Below, one piece after another: positions 43,827-56,007 of a stretch of DNA of 64,000 nt; position 1 is the first letter of the stretch, and every line of letters starts with the position of its first letter. This DNA is from Ampullaceana balthica. Taxonomy: Eukaryota > Mollusca > Gastropoda > Lymnaeidae. The notes beneath the pieces were generated by a model. That model was not told the DNA's origin. It was given only the letters and a program-made list of their open reading frames with translations, and did no database searches. The stretch lies in assembly GCA_944989445.1 (NCBI GenBank), contig CALYLW010000019.1:620001-684000 (forward strand), written 5' to 3'. A program made the position numbers and the translations under genes.

Positions 43827-44905
43827 TTAGGGTGCGATCCTTGCAATTCCCATGTAGCGAGAACATTTATTTTTAGAGAGATCTAAATGAAACATGACGT
43901 CATCGGGTTGTTTTTTTTTGTTTTTTTCCCCCAATAGTTCAATCATTTGGTGTTTAAACCATTTTATTTCAATTATAAATTGCTCTTTATTTATTTCAGG
44001 ATATTTGCCTGATAATAGAACAGCTTTAGATTCTAAATCTGCCATTGCAAAAGATTGAAACGCTTTGCTAGTCAGAAAATTAAAGTCTTCTGATATATTT
44101 TTCAGAGAAACAAATCTGTCTTTTAACTGCATCGTTATTGAATCAAGTTATCAACTATTGCAGACAAAAATAACAAAAAAACAAATTAAAAAACAAAAAA
44201 GCAACAAAAAAGCGAACAACAAAAAAACGTTGCATTCGTCCAAGTTAGGTCCTTCATCTTCAGCATGCTCTCCTGGCATTAGTTTTCGTTTAGCTTTCCT
44301 TTGTTGAACTGGCTCGATTTTTATTATACACGTTTCTTCAATTTTGGAGAACAAAAAATTATACATTACCTTAGTCTGTAGAACTTCATAGTCATTTAAA
44401 AGTCCTTTATATTAACAACAATGATCGATAAAAAAAATCCTGGTCTTTATTTTTATTTATTTTTTTAATATTATTATTATTTTTTTTTGTGTAGTGTTAA
44501 ATTGACTTTTTTTTATTTTTTCCAATATCAAATTCCAAATAGTTATAAAAGCAATCAACTTGTAACTATTGATTTGACGGTGCAATGATTTAGCAACAGA
44601 TAATGCGTCACCAATTAAGTGATTATCCTTTATTTCAATTAATACTAAAATAATTTGCTCCAGTTGCTCATAAACAGGACTTACAGCATTTGCTGTGGAA
44701 CACCATCATGTGTCCGTATGCTTCTTTAGGCAGATTTCAGTGACTGGGGATATTTTTTTTTCAAATCTGCTTGTTGAAGAGGAGAAAAAATTGTACAACG
44801 CCTGTATAGTTCCGAAAAATGTCACAACATCTGCATCAATGCTGGTCGCGTGCACACCTACAAAATTAAGACTATGTGAATTTGTATGAACAAGAAGCCC
44901 GCAAT
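43827..44905 (-). pseudogene. ZMYM1-like hAT transposase relic
   Basis: In minus-strand coding order, about 44880-44530 has TFFGTIQALYNFFSSSTSRF, then HTDT and a WCSTANAV segment, the ZMYM1-like core. 44366-44230 has a KAKRKLMPGEHAEDEGPN block. 44132-43827 has RFVSLKNISEDFNFLTSKAF and SKAVLLSGKYPEINKEQF. Order and spacing fit a hAT transposase; stops, a frameshift and an AT-rich insertion at 44400-44530 break it. hATC would follow at the minisatellite and is missing. Element ends were not found. Confidence 0.65.
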
Positions 44906-45287
44906 GGCGGCCACAAACATAATAAACAAATATTATAATGGTTTAAATGAAATATATTTATAAATATACTTAATTATTCACTTTTTTGTTATCTAGGATA
45001 AAAGTGAAATATTTATTTAAATAAAAATTTTAAAAATAGATTCTATTTACAATAGATGCACCATAGTTACAAAAGATAAACCATAGTTACAATAAATGAG
45101 CCGTAATTAGTAAAGATGCGTCAGAAAAGATGTCACGTAACCCCTTTTTTAGGAGATAACTTTAAAGTCTCTCCAATCAAATATGTTTTCTACAGTTATT
45201 TCCCTTAATGCGTCACAAAAACACGCGATTGTTAAAATAGATGCCACATAACCTCTATTATAAGAGATAACTGTAAAGTCTCTAACC
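44906..45287. other. Unassigned, diverged short repeats
   Basis: Diverged repeats of GATGCRCCATAGTTACAA lie at 45045-45120. A GAGATAACTTTAAAGTCTC.. stretch at 45152 recurs as GAGATAACTGTAAAGTCTC at 45263. Part of this tract continues after the next hAT at 46829 (AAATATGG..CAGTTACTTCCC), confirming that hAT as an insertion. Confidence 0.55.
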
Positions 45288-45385
45288 CAGGGGCGTCCAA
45301 ACTTTTTGCATGGTGGACCATATTCCTTGAATTAAAGATATTCGTGGCCTGGATTAAAATAATATTAAAATGACATAGGTTGAGA

Positions 45386-45580
45386 CAGTGGCGTAGCTAA
45401 GGGAGGGGGTCCAAATTCGAAAGTCCCCCGGGTCCTTACTAGAGAGGGGGGGGGGCACCAAAGGAGTGTCCAAAAATATTTTTCCATTAAATATTACGCC
45501 ACCGCCATGTATGCAGGGCCCCTGAAGAGGCCAAGCCCCCCGGGCCCCCAAATCCCTTCAAATTTCTAGCTACGCCACTG
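45386..45580. mobile_element. hAT MITE, 195 bp
   Basis: The left end CAGTGGCGTAGCTAAG and right end CTAGCTACGCCACTG are inverted. The flanks GGTTGAGA and TGTTGACA agree at 6 of 8 positions. Rich in G/C runs and non-coding. Confidence 0.72.
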
Positions 45581-45599
45581 TGTTGACAAGTTTTTATTG

Positions 45600-46570
45600 C
45601 AAAATTTTAAATGTGAAGGATGAAACTGAGACCTTTTCTGCAGTAAAGAGGTGAGGTCACGTGGACGCCACTGGTTTTGATACGTATGATATGACGTAGG
45701 TGAGAGTCACTTAATCTCGTCCCCGAACGGTCCTTGTTAAAATTCATAACTGAAAATGTCTGCTGACACAAGTATGACAAACCAAACAAGCTGAGCATTT
45801 TTTCAGCAAACGTTCATATCTTTTGGAACCTGTCTTTATCCAGTTGACTGTAAAAGTCAATAAGAGAAAGCTGTTTTCTGCTGCGACATTCAGCATCACT
45901 TTACAGCTCAAAGAGTTCCAGCTGCAGATTGCCTGGAGTATTATCAAGGCCAACAGAGAAAGGTGGAGAGGGAAACAAACATGATTTCCTTTTTAATAGT
46001 TTCAATGTCCTGAAAGCGTCTTTGAAATTCATCGGCCAGGGATGTGATATCTGCAACATACCTATGCATTATCTCATTGAAGCTACTTTCTGGGAAACGT
46101 GTCATGATTTCCTGTAGTGAGGGGAAATGTGTGATAATAGGCTGCATTTAAAACAGTTGACTTTGAAAAAGTTGCAGCTTGTTCCCAAAGACCTCGATAT
46201 GTAAATATAATTGGCTTAACACTGCATTGTGCCCTTGAAGAGTTGTGGTAAAAACGTTTAGATGTCTCGTCACGTCAACTAAAAATGCAAAATCTGCCAG
46301 TCAAGCAGTATCAGATAGTTCTGGAATTGGTTGTTTCTTAACTTCCATGTATTGCCCAATAAAAATTTCTTTTTTTTAAGTGCGTAGAAGCGCTGACGTG
46401 CTGTCCCCCGACTGAGTCATCTTATACAATTGTGATACACAATATCTCCTTATTCTCCCTGGATGTCAAGAAGATACTGCTGAAACTGGCGGTGAAACAG
46501 GGCTTCACCATCAGTAATAGATACAGAGATTGTTTACTTGGTAGTTTAACGTAATTTACAGCAGAATAAA
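45600..46570 (-). pseudogene. GTF2IRD2-like hAT transposase relic
   Basis: In minus-strand coding order there is a KKEIFIGQYMEVKKQPIPEL segment (about 46375-46315), then LADFAFLVDVTRHLN and LQGHNAVLSQLYLH (46310-46200). Next are THFPSLQEIMTRFPES and LADEFQRRFQDIE (46147-45990), and finally LSYLCQQTFSVMNFNKDRSG (45780-45720), the hATC-type C terminus followed by SDSHLRHIIRI. This order is that of GTF2IRD2/FAM200-type transposases. Frames change between blocks and stops are present, so it is not functional. It belongs to the enclosing hAT-4. Confidence 0.75.
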
Positions 46571-46828
46571 TAAAAGTGACTAAATTTCTTCCCCTTATTT
46601 GGACTTTAAGACTGAAAGTCTAGTAATTGGAAAACAATAAAATGTTTTCGAATTTTGCCATCATTTGACGTACTCAAAACAGTACCATATTTTGACAATT
46701 CTTATAAATATAATTTTGTTAAAGAAGTAATACGTCAGTCAATTAATTATTTCAGATGAAACCGCGTTCCAGTTAAAATTGCTTCGCGGGCCGCTTTTGG
46801 CCCGCGGGCCGGACTTTGAACACCCCTG

Positions 46829-47128
46829 CCTAACCAAATATGGTTTCTGCAGTTACTTCCCTTAATATGTCACATAATCATACACAATCTGTCCAGTTTT
46901 TTATTTTTTTATTGTTTTCCCCCGTTGTTACATTTGATTGAACCGTGTGTATAAATGTTGCTTGTTATTTAGATTTCCCTGCAGGAAAGCTCAGGGATGG
47001 TCGTAAATTATGCTACCGTCCGCAATTAGGGGTAATTTTCCGATAAGTCCGATCAGATCAGATCTTCTGGGACGAAAAGGAGGGGGGAGCAGACAGAGTA
47101 GACGTTTGTAAAGGTCAATGTTTTACCT
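46829..47128. other. Unassigned
   Basis: Continuation of the 44906-45287 tract plus AT-rich sequence. No feature is supported. Confidence 0.4.
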
Positions 47129-47645
47129 TATCTTATATGCTACAGAAGCTCCTGTACAGAAGATTATTGATCCTACGGGTAACCATGGCTTGTGTCTAGT
47201 CTTGCATTTTATCACAGTTTGAACATGTCGATGAGGTGTTGCTACTTTGCTTATGGCAGGCAAGCCTTGTCACGCCAGAATTCCAGACTGGAAGAACGAG
47301 AATTTTTTTATGTGTTTGTTCTTTCATATGGAACAAGAAGCGTGTTTTTATCCCTTTGTCTCTCTGTGGGTTGTACTAAAGTAGCGTTGTGTTGAATTTC
47401 CGGGTTAGCATGAATGTCCTTAAGCACTACTTACTACTCTTTGTTCTTCTATTCTCGGGTGTTTCTAGGTTCAGGGATTTAACTAATGTTGTTACTCAAT
47501 TTTGAATATTCACCAGGAAAAAAAGAACGACAACTCTTTCATGAATTTGATCTGAGATATCTGTGTTTCCAATGGTTGGTGACTCCCCTAAAGAAGATTC
47601 ATATTCTAAGATAAATCTGACCAATGTAAGGTAAATATATCCTTG
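47129..47645 (-). mobile_element. Diverged 5'-truncated CR1-like copy
   Basis: The reverse strand carries the same 3' tail (CCTTATCTTATATGC at the start, then CTGTACAGAAG). It also has a diverged ORF2 end whose frame includes YLTLVRFILEYESS, matching YLTLVRPVLEYASS of the intact element. Substitutions and indels show an older member or a sister subfamily. Confidence 0.75.
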
Positions 47646-47830
47646 AATTGATTTGACCAATGTAAATGTAAGTAAAGTTATTTTTAAGCCAAAATTAAAG
47701 TCAAATATTTTTATTTTAAGTCTTTTATTAACTCGCTTTCGTTCCTGTGGCATTGTTTGTCCAAGATTTTTTCAAATCTGCCAACGTAAAATTGAACCAT
47801 TTCTGATGGTCCTAGATAGATCTTGGATGA

Positions 47831-47965
47831 CAATGCATTGTATCAAAATTTCAGATCGATCGAATGTACCGTTATTAAATTATTGAACTTTTTAGTTTAT
47901 CTATAGTCTATATATAAGAATCTGTACCGTCTGCTTTTGTTGACATTCGTGAGTTCACCCCGTGA
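47831..47965 (+). mobile_element. Helentron-like fragment
   Basis: Contains CAATGCATTGTATCAAAATT, then TTTCAGATCGATCGAATGTA and TAGTTTATCTATAG, matching the middle of the 3292-7022 satellite units. No ends are present. Confidence 0.6.
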
Positions 47966-48084
47966 CCACATCACAATGTTTTTAAAACGTTGGGCGGGCG
48001 CTTGTGAGGTGTTTGGTAAAATAAATAGAGGTAAAAAATATTTTTTTTAAAAACCAGGTTGTTATAAGTGGACTAAAAAGAATA

Positions 48085-48438
48085 AAATAAATAGAAGTAA
48101 AAAAAAAGATTTTTAAAAACCATCTTTTTATAAGCGGACTAAAAAGAAGAAAATAATTTAAAACTTGTAAGTTCAAGTACTTCGATTTAATATGACTAAA
48201 AACGTGGGGCGGGTGTTTGGTATAAAAATTAAAGATTTCTAATTTAGAAGGCAAAAGAGAGATCTATAAGTGAGAGAATGAGTGAACCGCATATGTTAAA
48301 CCTCATAAGCGCCCGCCCCACGTTTTTAGTCATATTAAATTTACTAACTTGAACTTACAAGTTTTAAATTATTTTCTTCTTTTTAGTCCGCTTATAAAAA
48401 CGTGGTTTTTAAAAATCTTTGTTTTACTTCTATTTATT
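48085..48438. repeat. Large foldback (inverted repeat) sequence
   Basis: Two arms of about 125 bp, 48085-48209 and 48311-48438, are near-perfect reverse complements around a roughly 100-bp spacer. They contain AAGCGGACTAAAAAGAAG and AAAAACGTGGGGCGGG and their inverses. A third, diverged partial copy of the first arm lies at about 48020-48080. It may be a foldback MITE; target duplications are not clear. Confidence 0.8.
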
Positions 48439-48877
48439 AAGGTTAAATTTTTTATTTCAGAAAAAAATATTTTTTATTTAAAGTTAGCCATTATTTTTGG
48501 CAAATTATACATAGATATTGAAAACTCATTTATTATAAACACATAAAGATCTTATTTAAAAAACAAACTTTGATCAAGAAGCAATTATCACGGAGGATTC
48601 AATTTAAAACTATGCAAGTTCATTGCGCTAAAACAGTCGGTGCAAACAATTTTTTTTTAAATTGATAAAATATTTATAATAATGTCTCCATTGAAATCAA
48701 ACAATTTAGTTACGTAAAGTGCCCCGAACACGATCATACAAGGTCATAGACAGTCACATACAATCACACACGATCATACACAATCATAAACGATTATATA
48801 CTATCATACACGGTCACATATACTCGGTTCTACATTTTACACCAGTCCATCCCTGGATTGGTTGATTGGTAAGCTGT

Positions 48878-49240
48878 CTGTAGATCATTTTCTTCCTGTA
48901 GATCACTTTCTGCATTTAGATCACTTTCTGCCTGTAGATCACTTTCTGTATGTTGATCACTTTCTCCCTGTAGATCACTTTCTGTATGTAGATAACTTTC
49001 TGCCTGTAGATCACTTTCTGGATGTAGATCACTTTCTGGGTGTAGATCACTTTCTGACAGTAGATCACTTTCTGCCAGTAGATCACATTCTGCCAGTAGA
49101 GCACTTTCTGCCAGTAGATCACATTCTGCCAGTAGATCACTTTCTGCCAGTAGATCACTTTCTGGCTGTAGATCACTTTCTTCCTGTAGATCACTTTCTT
49201 CCTATAGATCACTTTCTGCCTGGGGATCACTTTCGCCACT
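48878..49240. repeat. 18-bp minisatellite, about 20 units
   Basis: Diverged units of GTAGATCACTTTCTGCCT. The period keeps frames open in both directions (VDHFLP and KVIYRQ repeats), which are array artefacts rather than genes. Confidence 0.95.
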
Positions 49241-50356
49241 CTATCTCACGATCCAGAAACCCTTATCCACCATCCTAATCCAGCCCCATCTAATTGATCA
49301 TGTCTTGTCAACACACATCGTACATAATATTTTTAATAACTTTGATGGTTTTTGTGTTGCAGTAACTAACATCACAATATTACACATTCGCAGTATTCAA
49401 ACTACCAAGGACTTATTACATGTGTGTAGCTATTTTTATGTGGAGCTACTTGCTGGGGTATATCGGTAGATAAATTATCAAATTATTATGATCAGTATTA
49501 ATATAACGCGGTTCTATGTGATGGTCAAAAATAGGCCGTGGACTTTTTGTTGTTGTTTGTTTTGTTTTGTCGCTGATCTCTATTTACACAGGCTAAACAT
49601 GAAAGCAGTTTATCTTGGTTCCTCGAATTTCATAAATTTCATAAAATTTATCATAAGAGTTTTAGTTAGAAATTCTTCAATGTGTTAATATTTAGTTTTC
49701 ACTTCAGGAGATCTTGTCCACGAGACGTAAATGGCAATGTTTTGCTTTATCACCAGTAATTAAATACTTTTTACCTGCCAAGTTGAATGTCCTGATGTGA
49801 TTTAAATAGTTTCGTGTCCTGATTTCTGGCTAGGCCTACAAGGCCCTTATAGTCTTATAGGGGCCCAGCCAGCGTAAGGGCCCCGTTGGCGAAATCTTTA
49901 CATAAACTCAAAAGCCTGGCTTACATTATCAATAATGCAGTCAATTGACCATGATGACGTCATGTGTTGTTTTGCAAAGAAGAAAGCTCGTCGTATGATT
50001 CTATAAATTTTAGAGAATAACTTAACTATAGTAACATAGCCTGTATTGTTCTGATGTTTATTAAAGTCCGTAACGTCGATTAAAAAATTACATGTTCTGT
50101 ACTAGTTTCTGCATAAATTTTGCTAAATTTCCAAAATGGCTTCGACATGGTTGGGGGGCCAAAAGGTCAAGTTCATAGGGGCTCAGGGGCTCTAAGTCCG
50201 GACCTGTTCGTGCCGATATATTTCTTGTAAGAAGGAAATATATTTCTGATTTCGAAACGTCGTGTTGAGATTATTTGATGTCCATTAAGCTCGGCCGTTG
50301 GCTCCTCGTATGTGCACCGAGCATTCACTTCAAGCGACGACTGCTTGTCACCAGAT
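49241..50356. other. Unassigned, possible decayed GGCCC-type repeat
   Basis: No gene is recognised. 49832-50210 begins and ends in G/C-rich text (GGCCTACAAGGCCCTTATAG.. CTAAGTCCGGACCTG), similar in style to hAT MITEs, without a confirmed duplication. Confidence 0.4.
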
Positions 50357-50700
50357 TAATCAAATATATAAAGCTCAGTTGGTGTTTGTATCTTTGTATG
50401 TTTGTATGTTTCACTTTTCGACTGCAAGTTCCACAATCACGGAAAACCAAATGACAGACGGGGGCCAAATTTGGCAGGACGGTTCATTTTAACCTGCAGA
50501 TGGCTTACGTATATTTTTTGTAATTGTCCCTTTTGCCCGAAAGCCATCAATAAAAAGATCCGAAAATGTTGAGACAAATAGAGAAATAGTAAATCTCATT
50601 AAAATTTCTATATTGCACAGCTTCATGCGGACATTCAAAAGGAGTTCATTTTGGTGCGGTATTTTTTCCAATACTTTATTTTGAGCTGTGCGCTTTCAAA
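50357..50700 (+). mobile_element. Helitron/Helentron-like fragment
   Basis: The start TCAAATATATAAAGCTCAGT (50357) is followed by a TTTGTATG repeat. The end region GCGGACATTCAAAAGGAGTT..TTTTGGTGCGG..TTTATTTTGAGCTGTGCGC parallels 32800-32885 of the Helentron at 32737-33056. It is a diverged, non-coding member of that group. Confidence 0.6.
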
Positions 50701-50786
50701 AATCTTTTGTCAAATTACGGTGCGCCCATTTTCGTGTAAGTATCTTAAATTGAGCTGAGTGGTACAAAGCAGTTGCCTTTTTTAAA

Positions 50787-51275
50787 TCCTTTACATTAAC
50801 TCGTGGTGTCTGGTTGATTGCTTGCTTTCTTGTCGAAAAAACTTTGAATCGATTTTAACCCACTTCCTCGTAAGCTAGCGAGCTGAAATTTTGCAGGCAG
50901 TTTTTGTACCGATAATAAAAACGATGTATCAAAATTTCAGATCGATCGCATATACTGTAATTAAATTATTGCATTTTTAGATTATTTTATTTATCTCTAT
51001 GTATCATGTTATTTTTTGAGATAGAGCGTCGCGGTGCGTATTATATTGAACAACCTTTCTGTCGTGCAATAAGGTGCGTATTTTATTGACAACACTTTTT
51101 ATAAACATATTCCTGATCGGTCGCATTACATTAAACATGTTTTACGACACATAACTACCATTTTGTATTTTCGGATGGTCTTGCGCTGCGTATTATAATA
51201 AACATTATTTTAGTAATGTCTCGTTCATAAAGGATTTATAGTAAAAAACTTGTTTTTTACGGGTTTTTTTTATTA
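50787..51275 (+). mobile_element. Diverged single Helentron-like satellite unit
   Basis: Begins TCCTTTACATTAACTCG after AAA and ends near CATAAAGGATTTATAG plus a TTTTTTACGGG tail. It has the same architecture as the units at 3292-7022, including ATCAAAATTTCAGATCGATC in the middle, but occurs alone. The closest relative is 62398-62878. Confidence 0.7.
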
Positions 51276-52264
51276 CGGGTACTATTATCAAAATGGTTAG
51301 TAATAGATAAATCTGATAAATAACTCGGCAACAAAATGTAATAACCAGCAACTAATACTGGGGAAAAGGTTCAGCACACTCCCGCTACAAAGTGCGGGTA
51401 TATTTCTTTTATTTCCACGACTCTGAGAACAATAGAACCCCTGCGTTTTATCCAATATAGAAATAACTCAAGGGGGTATTTTCAGTGGTTCTACGTTTCC
51501 TAACACGATTATTTCCCCTCCGATGGTCCATTTTTTTAAAATTTTAAACCTAAGCACAACAACACCATTGGTCCAAGAATAAATAATTAGGCCATTACTG
51601 TACTCCACTTTTGGTTTCTCAGAATCGGAGTTCTACAGAAAAGACCCTTGTTTTCGGCTGTTTCCCGCTTGGAGAGCACGGATCATAGATTTCCGGTTTC
51701 AATTTCAGCACAGAACTAATTTTTGTCTTTAAACAATATTTTTTAATCACAGTCCTGATTTTTCGTAGGGTGAGTATTAAACTAGAATGAAAATAAAAAC
51801 AAAGTAGTTTAAATATAATGATTCGATTATATTGTTTTCGTATTGTTTTCTTTTGAGAGAAAATTATTTTCAGTTCTTTAAACTTCTGGTGTTTTTATTA
51901 TTATTGTTCCTCGACTCTGTCTGTGTTTCCTGGTCAAATCTTTTATTTGAATCTTGAGCATTCCAAGTATCCAAGCGCTTAAAATTTTGAAAACTTGCAT
52001 ATTTTTTGGTGACACTACATGTTAACAAAATGAAAATAATATTTAAATGTTGTTGTTTTTTTTCAGTAAAAGAACACCCTTTTAAAATTCAAACAAATGT
52101 TCTAACGATTTTTTATAGGCGCTCACACTAAGTCTCTAAGTGAATAAACCTTAATAAATAATAATAATAATAATTTTAAAAATTTATCTGACCCTATACC
52201 ATCATTTCCTTATCACCAGGCCACGATATTTGGTAATATTTTTTTTTAAAATAGTTTTATACGG
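51276..52264. other. Unassigned AT-rich stretch
   Basis: No coding frame, transposon end or tandem array is recognised, apart from short (ATA)n at about 52155. Confidence 0.4.
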
Positions 52265-52272
52265 TATACAAT

Positions 52273-52849
52273 CTATGGCGGATAAGGGGGGGGGGCTGAA
52301 CGGGCTAAAGCCAGGGGCCCCCTATGATTAGGGGCCCCCAAATTTAGTATATTTTATAAGAAAGGTGGACAAATGTTTGCATGAATTCCTGGACATATCA
52401 TAAATTAAATAAATTAATATAAAAAAAAACTGATTTTATAGGCTCACTAAGAGAAAATATTAAAGATTATTGTTTATATTTTTAAACTTCTACTTTTTCA
52501 TCAGGCTCGTGTGGTCTTGAGGTAGAAAGTCGCCCATCTGTGCAAGCGGTCACGCGATCGATTCCTGGCGTGGGCACAATTTTTTTTAAATAGTATTTTA
52601 ACACTCAATATTAGGATACCGGCAAACAGTTATTTCTTCGTATTCCATTTTTTCATGAATAATCTTTGGCTGGGAAGGCCGATCCCGTAGTACAGACAAA
52701 GTATGTTAAAGGAACCGATGAACTATTTAGTTACAAGTTACAGTCTTATATTAGCTGCTAGCAATCATTTTATTTAAAGGGACGCTGGCTGGATAGGGCC
52801 CCAGTTTGAATTGCAGCCAGGGGCCCCGTGCAGTCTTAATCCGCCCCTG
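52273..52849 (+). mobile_element. hAT-type MITE with internal tRNA-like segment, copy 1
   Basis: The left end CTATGGCGGATAAGG and right end CTTAATCCGCCCCTG are inverted, with a perfect 8-bp duplication TATACAAT (52265-52272 and 52850-52857). It is 577 bp and an inverted homologue of 61331-61888. The middle contains a tRNA-like segment (52503-52580). Confidence 0.88.
52503..52580 (+). other. tRNA-like segment with pol III A- and B-box-like motifs
   Basis: Reads GGCTCGTGTGGTCTTGAGGT near the start (A-box-like TGGTCTTGAGG) and GATCGATTCCTGG at the B-box position about 50 nt later. A run of T follows (pol III terminator-like). The acceptor arm does not pair well, so it is not a functional tRNA gene. 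Confidence 0.55.
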
Positions 52850-52857
52850 TATACAAT

Positions 52858-53266
52858 ACATTAGTTATTAGTTAACATAATAGTTCACTTTCCAAATAGA
52901 CTAAAATATTCCATTATTTAAAGAGTTACTACCTAAAGTGATTTAATCAATCATCGATACAATAGAAAGAGAAACAATGGATCGAATGATCGTTCCTTGT
53001 AACTCAAGTTTTTGTTAATAGTTTACAATTATTGGATGACAAAAATCTTAATAATAACCCAACAACAACACGAATTCCGTCTTAACATTACCAAGTCGTG
53101 TCTATTTATGGACGAATCACGGGGGATAACTGCGACTTATCGTTATCACAGAGAACTATGGCTATACAAATAAAGTCTTTAGAGTTTAAGAAGATTGAGG
53201 ATTGCTGCCACCTGTACTTTCTAAAATTGTTGACGGCAAAAATCGTGACACTGGAGATGAAGTTGG
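52858..53266. other. Unassigned
   Basis: AT-rich. Short open frames on both strands at 53098-53298 overlap each other and have no recognisable motif. Confidence 0.35.
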
Positions 53267-53642
53267 GGGCGTACATAGATGACGTCAAACAATTTTAGCC
53301 GATTTTTCACTCCCCTCCCTCACCCCTCCAATATGACATCACAAAGCTTTACGCCCCCCCCCCATTAAAAGCCGTATTTTCTATTTGAAAATGAGCATGT
53401 TTCAAATCAATTTTTTTTTAATTGAAGTATGTATTTAGTCTGAGGCTGCACTCACACGCGTGAAGCCATGTACAACGTCATCAAATAAATAGTAAGCAAT
53501 CAAATATTTAAGTGGAACTTTCATTTAAAGTTGTGCGTTTTGAGGTGGCGTAACAAATCTTAAGTACCCTCCTCCCCCTCGTCACAAATGGTCGACCCCA
53601 TCCCCCCTCCTAGGTGCGTGACGTCATTTATGGACGGCCCCT
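53267..53642. mobile_element. Harbinger-like element
   Basis: The degenerate left end GGGGGCGTACATAGATGACG and intact right end CGTCATTTATGGACGGCCCC bound the usual interior (TTTGAAAATGAGCATGTTTC, ACGCGTGAAGCC). The right flank is TTA; the left copy is unclear. Confidence 0.7.
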
Positions 53643-53924
53643 TAGGCTATTTTGCGCTCGTACTAAACTATATAATTGGAGCCCTTCTCGGTTTATTGAT
53701 TATCTTTTGGCACCCCCCTGGTCGTTGGCACCCGGTGATATATTTACCCCTGCCACCCCTCCCTTCTTGGATACTCCACTGTGTGACACAATTCATTGGA
53801 GTGCACGGGTTCCATAGGTAAGTGTCACTGGTGATAATAATAAAATTTAACCTAGGCGCCAACTTGACCTAATTTGATCACGTGTACACACACGGTTCTC
53901 TCGTCAACTTCACCTAATTTAGAC

Positions 53925-54235
53925 ACAAGTACATCAGTTGTTTGTTGTACAAGAACATCAGTTGGTTGTTGTATAAGTGCATCAGTTGTTTATTGTACAA
54001 GAACATCAGTTCTTTGTTGTACAATTACATCAGTTGTTTATTGTACAAGTACATCAGTTGTTTGTTGTACAAGTACATCAGTTGTTTATTGTACAAGTAC
54101 ATCAGTTGTTTGTTGTACAAGTACATCAGTTGTTTATTGTACAAGTACATCAGTTGTTTGGTGTACAAGTACATCAGTTGTTTGTTGTACAAGTAAATAT
54201 GTTGTTTGTTTTACAAGTACATGAGTTGCTTGTTG
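53925..54235. repeat. 24-bp minisatellite, about 13 units
   Basis: Units of ACATCAGTTGTTTGTTGTAC plus AAGT, alternating TTTGT and TTTAT variants, a mild 48-bp higher-order pattern. The three open frames across it are period artefacts. Confidence 0.95.
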
Positions 54236-56007
54236 TTGTTAAACTGCTTCATTTATATTGCGAGCTAAACCCTCAACACACGGCACTAAAAAAAATCAAC
54301 CCATACAACGCATATAGCCATAACACACACAACTATTTTCAACGTTATCACATACAGTTTATATAACCTCCATCACATTCGACTCATATAAACTTTATCA
54401 CATATAGCTTATATAACCTCCATCACATTCAACTCATATAAACCTTATCACATACAACTTTTAATTTATATAACTTCCATCACACACAACATTTAACATT
54501 ACAACACATTGGTTTGTCATTAAATTAGTCCAAAAAATCATTCGAGTGCTTTCACAATCCTGATTACCGACGTTTAAATAAGGCCCATGCGTAGTAAGAA
54601 CTAGCTCTTCCAATACACCTACAAACAAGGACAGATAATAAGATAGCACAGCGTAAAAAAAATTAACCTTTATCAATCATATTGGCATTAGCATTAGCCT
54701 CATTGTCATTGGGCTAGGGCATAGAGTCTTACTCTTCTTACCTATGACTTATGACTATGTATGAATTTATTATCAGTTTTAATGGATATTGTGATATTAT
54801 TAAAACAATTAGAAAAGCGATTAAATAAAACAAACAAAAACTATAGAAACTCCAAACACATAAAAGATTTTAAAAAATTACAAACCAAACAACACTACTA
54901 CTATTACATAAAAACGAGCACAAAGTTCACACATACACACTGACTACTGACACGCACACACACAAGGGGATTTCCCAATTATTTTTAGAAATGGTATTTT
55001 TCATTCTATTTATAGACTATTTGTACAAAGGAATTATTTGGATGCTGCTTATTTTGAGGTAAGTTATATTTTAAATCTATAAATGATATGTACTAATTGA
55101 TTCTCTTTCTGGTCAGTCATTTAAAACACTATATTTTTTAACAATTAAATCGTTGGTACGAGCTAAAAACAAAAGTGTGTATCTAGGTCAGCTCCATGCT
55201 ACGTCAACAGGCAAAATCCACTGACGTCCGCACAGTGTAAGCGGAAGTGAAACAAAATGAGATTCGTCCTTCTGTCACCTTAAACACTGAGACTGAGACC
55301 TTCAAGTAGAAGTTCACTTGCATTTGTGAAGTCTAAGGTCTCAAAAATAACCCCTCAATGAAAACAATTCTTCAATCTTAACATGTTTTAATACAATATG
55401 AAATAAGCATAATATAATAATTAGAATTGTGAAAACATAAATGAAGGCCTTTCACCGTTTCATTTTCAAAAATATATATTTTAAACATTTAAAAAGTATA
55501 TATAATCTAGACTATTCAAACAATATACATATTCTCGTTGGCAATCATGTCATTATTAAGAATCTTGTTTAATTCTTAATTTAAAGGTTTAGCCATTAAT
55601 TTAATAATAGGTCAGGTTTAAGAGCCCGCATTTAAATAGGCGGTATAGTGAAGAAGTTTTTTTATATTATTATTATTTTTTTAAACCGTTGGTAAGGATA
55701 ATTGTTTAGCAGTTAATTAAATAAACTGTTAGAGTAAATTATTTTATTAACGGTGTTTAATATTTAAGTGAACTATTTATGTTTCAAAAATCTTTGATTT
55801 ATTATTTATTAATTCGCAGTTTTAAATATATGAGTTGTGTGGGTGAGGTAAAATAAAATTGCTGCGGGATAGCAACAAACTGTATGCGTATGCCGTATGC
55901 CTACTGACAAGTTTTAAAATTAGAAAATTACAAGAGAATTGCGCGTTTAATGAATTAAATCTTTTTGTTTCTATCATGAATCGTATTTTTAAAGAATGAT
56001 TTTACTT
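54236..56007. other. Unassigned, with short tandem repeats at the left
   Basis: 54345-54490 has two to three diverged units of about 58 bp (TATATAACCTCCATCACATT). The remainder is AT-rich without recognised genes or transposon ends; 54761-54943 is an unremarkable lysine-rich open frame. Confidence 0.45.

Larger units (their letters stand above)
45288..46828 (-). mobile_element. hAT-4 element with GTF2IRD2-like transposase relic
   Basis: The left end CAGGGGCGTCCAAACTTTTT and right end GGACTTTGAACACCCCTG are inverted. The left flank CTCTAACC (45280-45287) and right flank C-CTAACC (46829-46835) agree apart from a one-base deletion. It encodes a decayed transposase (45600-46570) and has a small hAT MITE at 45386-45580. 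Confidence 0.75.

Noticed and set aside
48862..49278. 138-residue VDHFLP repeat protein and its antisense KVIYRQ counterpart
   Set aside because: An 18-bp array with open frames in both directions; no start context or flanking coding sequence.
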